Shown here in pieces: positions 48,101-54,978 of a stretch of DNA of 64,000 bases (positions are counted from its first letter, which is position 1; each line of letters begins with the position of its first letter). Position numbers and translations under genes: made by a program. This DNA is from an uncultured Pseudomonadota bacterium (lineage in GTDB: Bacteria > Pseudomonadota > Alphaproteobacteria > Rs-D84): the NCBI GenBank assembly GCA_949298405.1, contig CASFWA010000004.1, positions 20,566 through 84,565 on the forward strand, given 5' to 3'. The notes beneath the pieces are model-generated. The model ran no database searches and had not been told where the DNA came from. It saw nothing but the letters and a program-made list of their open reading frames with translations.

Positions 48101-48361
48101 GAAACAAATGAACGCACAAAACAATGCGGCGAGTGCAAAAATAAATACAGTATTCTTGGGCAATTGGCTGCAAGTAGTTATGTCCAAGGATGTGAAATTG
48201 CCGCTTGCTTGTACCAAGGCGAACTTTATAACCTGGACAATAACGAATGTGTACCTATCTGTCCTCAAGAAGAATATGAAGACGAAACGGGCACAATGGT
48301 TTGGGACCAGGCGAAAAAGAAGTGCGTCCGTACATGTAAAGAAGGATACACAATGTGGTAA
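42173..48361 (+). CDS. giant Cys-rich exported protein with InlB-type repeats
   Basis: The 2,062-residue product has a signal peptide (FLGFLASLFMVFFVGNAFA) and then mostly Cys-rich repeats with the pattern C-P-x-G-x-Y/F-C and C-Y-K-x-C, spaced like the GCC2/GCC3-type (ephrin-receptor-like) modules. Four segments match InlB/Flg_new-type beta-grasp repeats, with GYTFSGW near 43,540, LNKNGGTGSINGSSG near 44,045, LDKNGGTGSVAAS near 45,490 and VNLDSTDSDVAGEP near 45,740. No C-terminal anchor or transmembrane segment is seen, so it is secreted or held non-covalently at the surface. GAGGGGAAG precedes the ATG at 42173. Disulfide-rich surface proteins of this kind often mediate contact with a host. 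Confidence 0.85.
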   Translation: MGKRHNFLGFLASLFMVFFVGNAFADGYTCPSLKKYTSCNANYYLNGTDVGNACVQCPSGSGWQSTTSAGNTSTSCTCPDRYWQSQGDYNVVSGETCVLASVTCSAGTYLKANATSCTACPAGSYCKGGTFTSSSSNQGISTCPSGYPNSAASSDAITDCYSNTKSRAWTGSQTPCTKPSNCATVQCNTCSKSACDYVAYSNPAGTGDGTIKSGCSTNNASCQQTVKSVTANSGYYANGTTCSQCPSGYRDGSGASSINECVGEFTKTGTQQPPATPSGCSSITTGTCSPGSCSYTKKYSGTIVSDCTPTNCTKPITGVTASANYYSNGTTCMACLSGYSSPAGATSPTQCTKSCSVNCVKPSCPEHSASCSFGSETATGTMNQVTQTCSASAPTCSMTFTCETGYQKSGNSCIPNTYEVSYSCGTGSGNAPGGTSQQYGGSYVIASNTCSKPGYTFSGWSDGSTIKQPGQITWTYTKDITFTAQWSACSANTNGAGTCGCSATQYPNGSGCSNCSVSCSSVSGFTKGTYNVCNSQTNSICYRDCTTSDVPNASSVTGTVTKGGTKTCAATQCNENYYISGSGCAACVPNATCPGGGETFECNPGYHLSTDGRSCEPDEYTITLNKNGGTGSINGSSGTANATQKCKHGVLCDLPSSGLTKTGYAFTGWGESSGCTSGVYQTTFTSAKTMYACWSQQTTQCQAGKYYNGTSHVDCPSGSFCPGTGFANIGQAGCSTTCPSGYTGSDTGSTAATGCYKTCGGKTITGGTATVVSAKVYYNGSSYPACTYNVNCNPGYVASGNGTANATCNKCQDGVNCPGGSDETEPEECPEGSYCEEGIEHECPAGGTSEAGSGDITDCYKTCPPTLDIENGQGISTGNQYYDGSKYPECQYRAECNTNYVPENSPSTNPSCVWGDPNECPAGSYCPEDGSGPIACPDGGTSERGATYVTECYKVFDPYSGFQNGVASAKCFYIEGTNKYERCSILEVKSCKAGYWYSTPNAFLCSGVTSGYYSPENDTDQTACPVDPSGSKVESSEYADSFTDCYKECKIEIPNSTSIAAKENTVYGISASAYAACSFAVTCETGYTVQSNNTETPSCKANEYTITLDKNGGTGSVAASVKCTFNSGSCQLPATTGLTRDGYTVVAKWCSDKNGGSPCYDAGTSIATNISATGVDTTLYAVWTPNIYTVNLDSTDSDVAGEPSTVYLKYATGWFSNSVATTSISEMTKLPTKSGFELAGYYSASTGGTQIVNASGEFQTSEEALTMTTTSPATIYVRWAAGKTTCQPGTYYPGTGNQCVQCTANNYCPGGSFATNSGHAEGINTCPDQGLSPRGTDSVTKCYKTKLTYTATHGSGTQTCQYNQSSSDYSAQCTDKVINICDAGYYLADAGAETPDCEVVGKGYYSDGSGTSRTQCPSSGLTETDTATMVQNCYKGNLPYAAIYGTGTQRCFYSSGTGADAVYQRDCDTKVINSCRGGYWLAEGSDTDCSPVTQNFYSDPDDTERHECPNSGKTESDIADSISLCYKDGLPYTEALHGTGEYLCYYTSGEGTSAIYASSCETPTMTSCDAGYYYDKIKKVDDCIESGIGYYSPAVNTSRFQCPQNGITATKTSSAITECFREDIVCPIANGSGEQTCNYNETDSDYTASCQTCTVVSCDEGYSQVDNTCINCPAGSVCEEGEQKTCSSLTGGQYPESEAGTTDVAMCYKDCAMAQNAAAMSGRDYYQAPDTCKIARCLAGYTLENGACTECPEGSFCDGTIDPDQPGGDAKSCADLGDGSWEFSLPGAKDESGCYQKCEEYDVENGTAVPVSEKAFYPNKCEFKGVSDTGNPCEIVDDVCVEVSCNGGYEMVDGKCEPCDVEFALSYKETGVCQVATCVLGYHPNGRACEKDITECSAPNAIYAEQKWDYNLNAFGPCMIKECESEYHLASNACVSDVQPCTVENGIGFKEWNHASKNWGKCIATSCDPGYTNDPSETNERTKQCGECKNKYSILGQLAASSYVQGCEIAACLYQGELYNLDNNECVPICPQEEYEDETGTMVWDQAKKKCVRTCKEGYTMW

Positions 48362-48363
48362 AA

Positions 48364-48388
48364 TAAACGCCCCAAAAAGGGGCGTTTA
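48364..48388 (+). terminator. terminator of the giant protein gene
   Basis: TAAACGCCCC/GGGGCGTTTA with an A5 loop begins 2 bases after the stop. The T run is short. Confidence 0.75.
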
Positions 48389-48436
48389 AATATTACAATG
48401 GATTTTCTTTTTTCATTTTAGTATTCATAAAATATT

Positions 48437-49597
48437 ATGAAAACATATGATGTAATTATTATTGGAGCCGGAGCCGCTGGGTTAAGCGCAGCAAAAACTG
48501 CTTTGGGTAAGTCAAAAAAAGTGGCCATAATAGATTTAGGCGAAAAACCTGCGCGAAAAATTGCTGTTTCTGGTGGAGGACGCTGCAATTTTACAAATGA
48601 CGCTATTGCTCCTAATCGATATTTTGGTGCTAATGCCGATTTTGTCCGTAGCGCAATAAGCAAAGTTTCTTCGCAAGATATTTTAAATTGGGTAAAAAGC
48701 CATCATTTAAAATGGATAGAAAAAACAACAGGACAATATTTTTGTGCAACAGGCGCACAAGATGTTGTTAATGCTCTTTTGCAAGATGCAAAAGATGCAG
48801 ATATTATTCTTAAAAACATCGCATTGGATATAGATAAATCTGACGACGAAACATTTATAGTTAAAACAAATAAAAATACTTTCATTTCCAAATCAATTAT
48901 AATCGCAACTGGTGGCATATCCTATCCTGTACTTGGTGTGTCTGATTTCGGTTATAAAATCGCAAAGAAATTTGGTCATAAAATTGTACCTGTTCGCCCT
49001 GCTCTTTGTGCAATTGCTACGAAAATGTTTCCACCAGAATTATCAGGGATTTCTTTTGAAGCAGAAGCGTCAATCGGTAAAGAAAAAATTAAAGACTCTA
49101 TTTTAATAACACATTTTGGTCTAGGAGGACCCGCTATATACCGAGCAACTGTTAGAAATATTGTTGATGATATTCATATAAACATGTTGCCTGATATAAA
49201 TATTTTTAACTGGTTAAAAGCTGCAAAAACAATTGAAGGCAAGAAAAATTTAGCGACAGTTTTGTCTTCTAAACTCCCACTAAGATTAGCACGATATGTC
49301 GCACAAGATACCTCAAAAAACATCGCAGATTTCAAAGATTCTGAATTAAAGATTATTGCAGAAAAAATATCAAACTGGGTTATCCCAAAAGGTTCTTTTA
49401 AACTTTATAACTTACAAAGTGCGGAAGTCGTCCGTGGAGGCATTTCAACAACAGAAATATCATCAAAAACAATGGAATCAAAATTATGCCCGGGTCTCTT
49501 TTTTGCTGGTGAAGTTCTGGATATAGCAGGCGACCTTGGCGGTTTTAATTTGCATTGGGCTTTTGCAAGTGGGAGAATTGCCGGAGAAAACGCATAA
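48437..49597 (+). CDS. HI0933-type flavoprotein oxidoreductase
   Basis: The 386-residue FAD enzyme belongs to the HI0933/BaiN family. It begins with the dinucleotide-binding VIIIGAGAAGLSAAKTALG (residues 5-23), has the family motif GGGRCNFTNDA near residue 46 and the second FAD contact GGISYPVLGVSDFGYKIA near residue 156. The C-terminal GLFFAGEVLDIAGDLGGFNL closes the flavin site. The substrate is not known; characterised members act on bile acids or dehydro-compounds in gut bacteria. It appears to start without a ribosome binding site. Confidence 0.9.
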   Translation: MKTYDVIIIGAGAAGLSAAKTALGKSKKVAIIDLGEKPARKIAVSGGGRCNFTNDAIAPNRYFGANADFVRSAISKVSSQDILNWVKSHHLKWIEKTTGQYFCATGAQDVVNALLQDAKDADIILKNIALDIDKSDDETFIVKTNKNTFISKSIIIATGGISYPVLGVSDFGYKIAKKFGHKIVPVRPALCAIATKMFPPELSGISFEAEASIGKEKIKDSILITHFGLGGPAIYRATVRNIVDDIHINMLPDINIFNWLKAAKTIEGKKNLATVLSSKLPLRLARYVAQDTSKNIADFKDSELKIIAEKISNWVIPKGSFKLYNLQSAEVVRGGISTTEISSKTMESKLCPGLFFAGEVLDIAGDLGGFNLHWAFASGRIAGENA

Positions 49598-49652
49598 CCA
49601 TAAGAAAACCAACCTATTTTGTCTATAACTAACTAATATTAATATTATTACT

Positions 49653-50540
49653 ATGAAAAAAGTTATTTTTATAGCAAAAGATAAAACTAAAATTTTTTGC
49701 ACACTTTGGGAAAATGTAAAAAATCCCATAGGGGTCGTACAAATAATTCATGGTATGAACGAATATATAAATAGATATGACAGGTTTGCTGAATTATTAA
49801 ATAGAAACGGTTTTATAGTATTCGGCGACGATCATAGAGCACACGGGAGAACGGCTTCCAGCATCGATAAAATTGGCACAACTGATGGCAACAAAGATTT
49901 GTTCAAAGCAATTCTTTCCGATGAACTAGAAATACTTAATTACCTAAGTCAAAAATACAATTTACCTGTTATGCTTTTCGGTCATAGTTATGGCAGTTTT
50001 ATTACTCAAGCACTTATAGAAAAAACAAAAAAGCATAAAGCAGTCTGTTTATGCGGTTCTGCAAAATTCTGGCAAATTTATTTGTTTTTGGGTAAATATA
50101 TTGCCTGGCTTGGAGAAAAATTTTCTGGCAAAGATTCTGATGCGGATATTATCGAACTAATGTCCCCCACTCGTAATAAAAGAAATGGCGAAAGCAGACT
50201 AACAAATGATAAAAAACAAGCACAAGAATTCGAACACAATAAATATTTTAAGAAAAAGTTTTCTTATGGTTTTTATTATTCTTTATTTAATAATCTTTTA
50301 CATTTGCATCGGGGAACATTGTCCAAAACTATCCCCATGCTTATAATAAGCGGTGGCGAAGACGCTGTTAGTTGGGACGGTTTTTTGGCCAAGCATTTAT
50401 ATAATACTTATAAAAAAATCGGTGTAAAAAATATATTTATAAAAATATACCCACAAGACAAACACGAATTATTAAACGAGCTAAATTATAAAGAAGTTCA
50501 AGCAGATATATTAAATTTCTTTATAAAATATTTGAACTAA
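49653..50540 (+). CDS. alpha/beta hydrolase, lysophospholipase/monoacylglycerol lipase type
   Basis: The 295-residue enzyme of the Hydrolase_4 type has VQIIHGMNEYINRYDRFAEL near residue 29 (HGxxE/N oxyanion motif), DDHRAHGRTAS near residue 59, the nucleophile elbow MLFGHSYGSFITQALI near residue 107 (Ser), an Asp at IISGGEDAVS near residue 231 and the catalytic His in DKHELLNE near residue 269. All catalytic residues are present. The substrate is probably a monoacylglycerol or lysophospholipid. The gene follows the flavoprotein after 55 bases with its own weak promoter (TTGTCT with AATATT). Confidence 0.85.
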   Translation: MKKVIFIAKDKTKIFCTLWENVKNPIGVVQIIHGMNEYINRYDRFAELLNRNGFIVFGDDHRAHGRTASSIDKIGTTDGNKDLFKAILSDELEILNYLSQKYNLPVMLFGHSYGSFITQALIEKTKKHKAVCLCGSAKFWQIYLFLGKYIAWLGEKFSGKDSDADIIELMSPTRNKRNGESRLTNDKKQAQEFEHNKYFKKKFSYGFYYSLFNNLLHLHRGTLSKTIPMLIISGGEDAVSWDGFLAKHLYNTYKKIGVKNIFIKIYPQDKHELLNELNYKEVQADILNFFIKYLN

Positions 50541-50610
50541 GTCATTCATTTTTTTATAGAAAAAATTTATTATTATTTTATTATTCGTTCCTATATTGAA
50601 GGAACAGGAT

Positions 50611-51285
50611 ATGTTTGATAAACTAATAGAAATCGTTAAGTCAGAATTAAATACATCTTCTCATGACTTTGCACATACATTAAGAGTATATAATAACTGT
50701 ATAAAAATTGCTGAAACAGAGTTTGCAGATAAGGCAGATATGGATATTCTGCGTGCAGCAGCAATTTTACACGATATTGCACGTCCGAAAGAAAATATCG
50801 CACTTGGCGATGAAGGCGATCACGCTATTTTGGGTGCACGTCAGGCAAAAGAAATTTTATTAAATCTTGGTGTTTCTGAGATTTTCGCCGATAAAGTATC
50901 CGAAGCAATAAAAACGCACAGATTTCGCAGTGGCATGGAACCAAAATCATTAGAGGCAAAAATCCTTTTTGACGCGGACAAAATAGACACCTTGGGAAAT
51001 ATAGGAATAGCCCGAGCGTATATGTTTGCTGGCGAGCATAATATGTGTATGTACTGTGATTGTGATATAAATGATTATATAAAAAACAACCTGTCTGGTG
51101 GTGTATCTTCTGGTAAAATAAAAGATATGAAAAAGCATGCGCCAAACTTGGAATTCATGATAAAAAGTTTAAATGTACCGAACAGAATGTTTACACAAAC
51201 TGGGAAAGAAATTGCTATGCGGCGCGCAAAACGCATGCAACAATTCTTTGACGATATGCAACAAGAAATTTCTGGTTTAAAATAA
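50611..51285 (+). CDS. HD-domain phosphohydrolase
   Basis: The 224-residue protein has the HD metal-binding pattern: H in SHDFAHTLRVYNNC near residue 18, HD in LRAAAILHDIARPKE near residue 54, His-Gly in DHAILGARQAKEIL near residue 73 and Asp in LFDADKIDTLGN near residue 126. It resembles the YedJ branch, whose members hydrolyse phosphate esters of nucleotides or related compounds. The ATG at 50611 has GAAGGAACAGG upstream; the TTG five codons earlier would include this site. Confidence 0.85.
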   Translation: MFDKLIEIVKSELNTSSHDFAHTLRVYNNCIKIAETEFADKADMDILRAAAILHDIARPKENIALGDEGDHAILGARQAKEILLNLGVSEIFADKVSEAIKTHRFRSGMEPKSLEAKILFDADKIDTLGNIGIARAYMFAGEHNMCMYCDCDINDYIKNNLSGGVSSGKIKDMKKHAPNLEFMIKSLNVPNRMFTQTGKEIAMRRAKRMQQFFDDMQQEISGLK

Positions 51286-51314
51286 AAAACGGTAATAAAA
51301 TTATTACCGTTTTT
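51284..51314. terminator. terminator between the HD protein and AAA+ genes
   Basis: AAAAAACGGTAATAA/TTATTACCGTTTTTT is nearly perfect, and lies at the stop codons of the two convergent genes. Confidence 0.85.
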
Positions 51315-51317
51315 TAT

Positions 51318-53288
51318 TTAAAAACCTATTTTAGGTTTTATAATTTTGCCCTTGGCGGCCATTTCATCTTTCAACATTTTTATTATTTCTGCACTATCCG
51401 TAATGCCTAATATTTTAGACTTCTTACGCACCACAGAAAAATCACCTGGGGTTAAATATAACAGTTTTTCTGCATCGCCTGCTGGTATATCTGTACCAAA
51501 GAAATGATGATATGCCAGTTCGACTTGCCGCGTTGTCAGGTAATCATATTTTACTTTAAATGTAAATCTACGCAATGCAGCCTTATCTATATTACTCATC
51601 AAATTCGTTGTACAAATAAATGGTGTTTCTGCACTTTCCATATGAGTTAACATTTCATTGACTGACGATATTTCATAAGGCTTGTTTGCATTTTCACGCG
51701 AACCTAAAAAACTATCCGCTTCATCGAAAACTAATATGGCATTTTCCGCCTTTGCTTCGCGAAAGGCGTTCGCTATATTCTTTTCCGTTTCACCGATATA
51801 TTTACTGCTTAAATCGCTGGCTCGTTTTTGTATAACTTTCATACCTAGTTTATCTGCTAGATATCTTGCATACAAAGATTTTCCTGTGCCAGCAACACCA
51901 TAAAGACATAAAGAAAAATTCTTTTCTCTGCCTTTTGATAACTTTTCAGCAAGCAAAATTAAATCTGTATCCGTATTCAATATCTGAGAATTAAAATCAT
52001 TTAATTCTTCAGATTTTTTGTCTGCTTTTACATCACCAGAAATTACTTCACTAAGTGCGTTTATGGTTCTGCTGACTGCGTCTGCCTGTCCCGTCAAAGT
52101 TTTATTAAGAACGGCTGAATTAATTATACTAGGCGCAACATCATATTTATCGGCAAGTTCAGATATTTCTTCCTTTGATATGCAAACAGAATGTTTCTGA
52201 CAAATCCTTGTCCACATCTTTTTTCGCTGTTCTGTTTCTGGTTTATTAAATTTTAGGCAATATGTAAATCTGCGCAAATAACTTTTCTCTATCCGTAATA
52301 CACTATTCACAATCCATATAACCGGAATTGGATTTGATTCTAATGTGCGATTAATAGATAACTTTGATGAATTGTTATCAAATGGTCCTTCTTTTGCTAA
52401 GGCATCTTCTGCCTCGTCCATAAGCAATAAAGAACTTTTATCATTCATTAACAATGACTGTGCAATACACAATTCCTGTATACTGGACTCTTTTCTCTGT
52501 TTACCGGGGGTTCCGCCCATTTCATATAAATTTAAATTCAATGTTTTAGCCAAAACTTTGCTAAACTCTGTTTTGCCTGTTCCAATATCGCCGTATATCA
52601 AAATATTTATACCAGGAATTTTGTTTTTTATCGCATTTGATACTATCTTGCCAATATAAGACAGTTCATCTTGCATATACGCAAAGTCTTTTACATTCAA
52701 TTTAGACTTTTTGGATTCTCGCAATATATATTTTTTTAAATCGTTTTTATTCTTTAAATTCCCCGCATTAAAAACCTTTTGCACAGAAACAGATAAATCT
52801 ATATCACCATCAAAATCTAGTGTAATTACCCCACAACGCGATAATGGCGCATATAAATCTAGTACTTTACTTAATTCGCTTTCCTTCATACCACAAAACC
52901 GAGAAATATATTCTGTATAATTTTTATTTAGTACAGGTCTATGACTTCCAGAAACCTCGCCAACAAGTTGACGAAGTTTAACATACCTTATCATTTGCAC
53001 AATAAGCATCAAAATTGGACGATGTTTTTCTTCCAAAGCAAATGCATCTATTATTAAATCAACAACCTTATCTTGCCCAGGCAAACAAATGTTTTTAACT
53101 TCTGAGTTTTTTAACATTAAACGCAAAGTTCTTAAATCTTGCGGTGTTTTGTGAAATTTCTTAGATTTTCCCCATAAAGAATCAAACTCTTGTTTAACAA
53201 AATCTAATATCTCTGAAGTAGCCCTGTAGTTTATCTCTCGTTTGGATATGTTGTTTAAATAAAATAATATGACATCTTGTTGCTTCAT
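51318..53288 (-). CDS. tandem AAA+ ATPase
   Basis: The 656-residue protein has two complete AAA+ modules. The first has Walker A GDIGTGKT (233-240), Walker B LLLMDEAED (287-295), sensor 1 Asn 328 and Arg pair 339-340. The second has GVAGTGKS (464-471), ILVFDEADS (518-526), sensor TN 561-562 and Arg pair 573-574. The first 200 residues are a non-ATPase helical domain. Such double-AAA+ proteins are remodelling machines that usually act on protein substrates. It lies 49 bases after the SAM-like gene, probably in the same mRNA. It is not ClpB or FtsH: no coiled-coil insert or protease domain is present. Confidence 0.85.
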   Translation of the reverse strand: MKQQDVILFYLNNISKREINYRATSEILDFVKQEFDSLWGKSKKFHKTPQDLRTLRLMLKNSEVKNICLPGQDKVVDLIIDAFALEEKHRPILMLIVQMIRYVKLRQLVGEVSGSHRPVLNKNYTEYISRFCGMKESELSKVLDLYAPLSRCGVITLDFDGDIDLSVSVQKVFNAGNLKNKNDLKKYILRESKKSKLNVKDFAYMQDELSYIGKIVSNAIKNKIPGINILIYGDIGTGKTEFSKVLAKTLNLNLYEMGGTPGKQRKESSIQELCIAQSLLMNDKSSLLLMDEAEDALAKEGPFDNNSSKLSINRTLESNPIPVIWIVNSVLRIEKSYLRRFTYCLKFNKPETEQRKKMWTRICQKHSVCISKEEISELADKYDVAPSIINSAVLNKTLTGQADAVSRTINALSEVISGDVKADKKSEELNDFNSQILNTDTDLILLAEKLSKGREKNFSLCLYGVAGTGKSLYARYLADKLGMKVIQKRASDLSSKYIGETEKNIANAFREAKAENAILVFDEADSFLGSRENANKPYEISSVNEMLTHMESAETPFICTTNLMSNIDKAALRRFTFKVKYDYLTTRQVELAYHHFFGTDIPAGDAEKLLYLTPGDFSVVRKKSKILGITDSAEIIKMLKDEMAAKGKIIKPKIGF

Positions 53289-53337
53289 ATATATCTCCCG
53301 GTTTTACAAGTTTTTCTGTGCAGCAGTGTTTTTTCTA

Positions 53338-53622
53338 TTACTGCATTTGTAACCACGTTAAAAACTCGATGTATCGTTTTATTCCACACGAATACATATG
53401 CTTACCAACTGTGTCATCCCTTAAAAAATTGGGGTTCTTATTCAATCTATCTAACAAGTCTTGTGCTTCTTTTGGCTCTGAAATGCTATAAAGATTGACA
53501 CTAAACTTATCTCTTAAATACTCTGGAACATTCCTAGAATATGATTCTATGCTTCTCTTTGAGAAATTACGTTTTTTATTAAGTTTTACATCCGATAAAT
53601 ATTTTTCAAAATCTAGTTTCAT
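53338..53622 (-). CDS. stand-alone integrase SAM-like (core-binding) domain
   Basis: The 94-residue protein resembles the N-terminal core-binding domain of tyrosine recombinases (LNKKRNFSKRSIESYSRNVP near residue 14, later GKHMYSCGIKRYIEFLTWL near residue 73), but the catalytic domain with the R-H-R-Y residues is absent and no remnant follows. In other proteins this domain, typically ending in K-x-Y-I-x-F-L, is fused to nucleases or ATPases; here it could recruit the AAA+ ATPase downstream to DNA. It may also be a truncated integrase. Confidence 0.65.
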   Translation of the reverse strand: MKLDFEKYLSDVKLNKKRNFSKRSIESYSRNVPEYLRDKFSVNLYSISEPKEAQDLLDRLNKNPNFLRDDTVGKHMYSCGIKRYIEFLTWLQMQ

Positions 53623-53646
53623 GTGCGCACCCTTAGTTTTTATAAA

Positions 53647-53832
53647 TTAACAAGAAAAAGAAGAAACATAACCTCCGTGTTCGTCATAAACATAAACCCA
53701 ATTGTTTCGCTTTACCGATACAGTTGAAGAAGTAAAACCATACAACTGACCGCTTAGGCTTGTAAGATATGCTCCTTTTTCATCATATACGTAAACCCAA
53801 CTACCCCTTTGTACTGCTGTAGAAATAGCCAT
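53647..53832 (-). CDS. 61-residue protein with two WVYVYDE repeats
   Basis: The protein consists of two near-identical 30-residue units, each R-x-x-W-V-Y-V-Y-D-E-x-G-x-Y-x-x-S, at about residues 9-26 and 39-57. The repeat pattern is that of small beta-flower proteins. There is no signal peptide. GGAGG precedes the ATG. The gene lies 24 bases upstream of the SAM-like gene. It has no transmembrane segment and no catalytic motif. Function is unknown. Confidence 0.7.
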   Translation of the reverse strand: MAISTAVQRGSWVYVYDEKGAYLTSLSGQLYGFTSSTVSVKRNNWVYVYDEHGGYVSSFSC

Positions 53833-53894
53833 TTAAGCCTCCTTTTTTATCTACAATCATAATCTAGGTAGTATATACGACAGTTTTGGACGCA

Positions 53895-53925
53895 CAAAAA
53901 ACACCTGTAAAAACAGGTGTTTTTT
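53895..53925. terminator. terminator of the WYL-ended operon
   Basis: AAAAAACACCTG/CAGGTGTTTTTT with a 5-base loop lies after the stop of the WYL gene, read on the minus strand. It separates this operon from the small repeat protein gene. Confidence 0.85.
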
Positions 53926-53938
53926 ATTTTTCTGATGC

Positions 53939-54916
53939 TTATTTTAATGATTCTTGCGCTAATTTTATATAATTTTTATATTCTGTAACCAGTTCTGCAG
54001 GTGCTATGGGCACAATCATTCCACCCCAAGTAAACAAATGCCACGCCATTTCTCTTAAACCATCCGCGTGAAATCTTATTGTTAAAGTGCCGTCTTCGTT
54101 TTCAGTTATTTGTTGTGTGGCGTGAAATATATAATTCTTGGCATCCTGTGCCGCTTCTTTCTTTACAAGCCATTCAATATCATAACCGTCTTCTTTCCCC
54201 GAATAAACCCCAAAAGACCTTATAGAATATTTATGTATATCAAAACCTTCTGCATCAAAAAAGTCGTCCAAAATTTTTACAGATGCTATATCGCATAATT
54301 TATACTTTACAGGACTGGAAATGTATCTTTTATTGGCCGCGATTAAATAATTATTTCTTATACCATATAAAAAACCTAATGGACATACAACGCGTTTTCT
54401 ACCGTTATATTCAATTTCTACCTGCTTAAAACTCTGTACTGCTTCTTGTAAAGCACCAATAATACCCTTATCGATATTCACTTTTGGTCCAGGTATCGCC
54501 ACAGCACCAGTCGCATCAACTACATCATCTGCATTATTTCCTGTTTTTAAATTTATCGCCCCAAGTTTAGCCGCAAGCCGAGATAAACCACCTGATACAT
54601 TCGCATCGTTTGCTAACATCTTTGAGGCCGTCTTTAAATTTATCAAATCTTCTTCTGATATAAAATTTAAAGGTAATTTATTAAGGTCTTTTATAACTAA
54701 TTTATAAGATTTTCTGCGACTACCATCATCAATATAATCATATGTTAACCCGTCACCAAAAAGTGTTTTTAGAACATTCAGCATTCTTTCTGTGGTCTTT
54801 CTGGACCACCCAAAATGAACCATTATTTCTTCGTATGACATACCAGAAAAAGTACGACCACGCAATTCGTTTATAAAATCGTATAACTCATACAACCTAT
54901 TATAATTATCTCGCAT
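53939..54916 (-). CDS. WYL-domain transcriptional regulator
   Basis: The 325-residue protein has an N-terminal winged helix (YEEIMVHFGWSRKTTERMLN near residue 28) and a WYL domain in the middle: VEIEYNGRKRVVCPLGFLYG near residue 167, then NNYLIAANKR, with the conserved YKLCDIASVKIL later. A C-terminal WCX-like part follows. WYL regulators bind nucleic-acid or nucleotide ligands and often control defence genes. It ends the six-gene operon and has its own possible promoter in the 62-base gap. No ribosome binding site is obvious. Confidence 0.85.
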   Translation of the reverse strand: MRDNYNRLYELYDFINELRGRTFSGMSYEEIMVHFGWSRKTTERMLNVLKTLFGDGLTYDYIDDGSRRKSYKLVIKDLNKLPLNFISEEDLINLKTASKMLANDANVSGGLSRLAAKLGAINLKTGNNADDVVDATGAVAIPGPKVNIDKGIIGALQEAVQSFKQVEIEYNGRKRVVCPLGFLYGIRNNYLIAANKRYISSPVKYKLCDIASVKILDDFFDAEGFDIHKYSIRSFGVYSGKEDGYDIEWLVKKEAAQDAKNYIFHATQQITENEDGTLTIRFHADGLREMAWHLFTWGGMIVPIAPAELVTEYKNYIKLAQESLK

Positions 54917-54978
54917 GATATATTCCTTATATTTCTAGTTTCACTTCTTCATGGTACTAATATTATATGACATTTTTA

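Noticed and set aside
42173..48361. CRISPR-like or tandem DNA repeats in the giant gene
   Set aside because: The repetition is at protein level with variable spacing and no identical DNA units.
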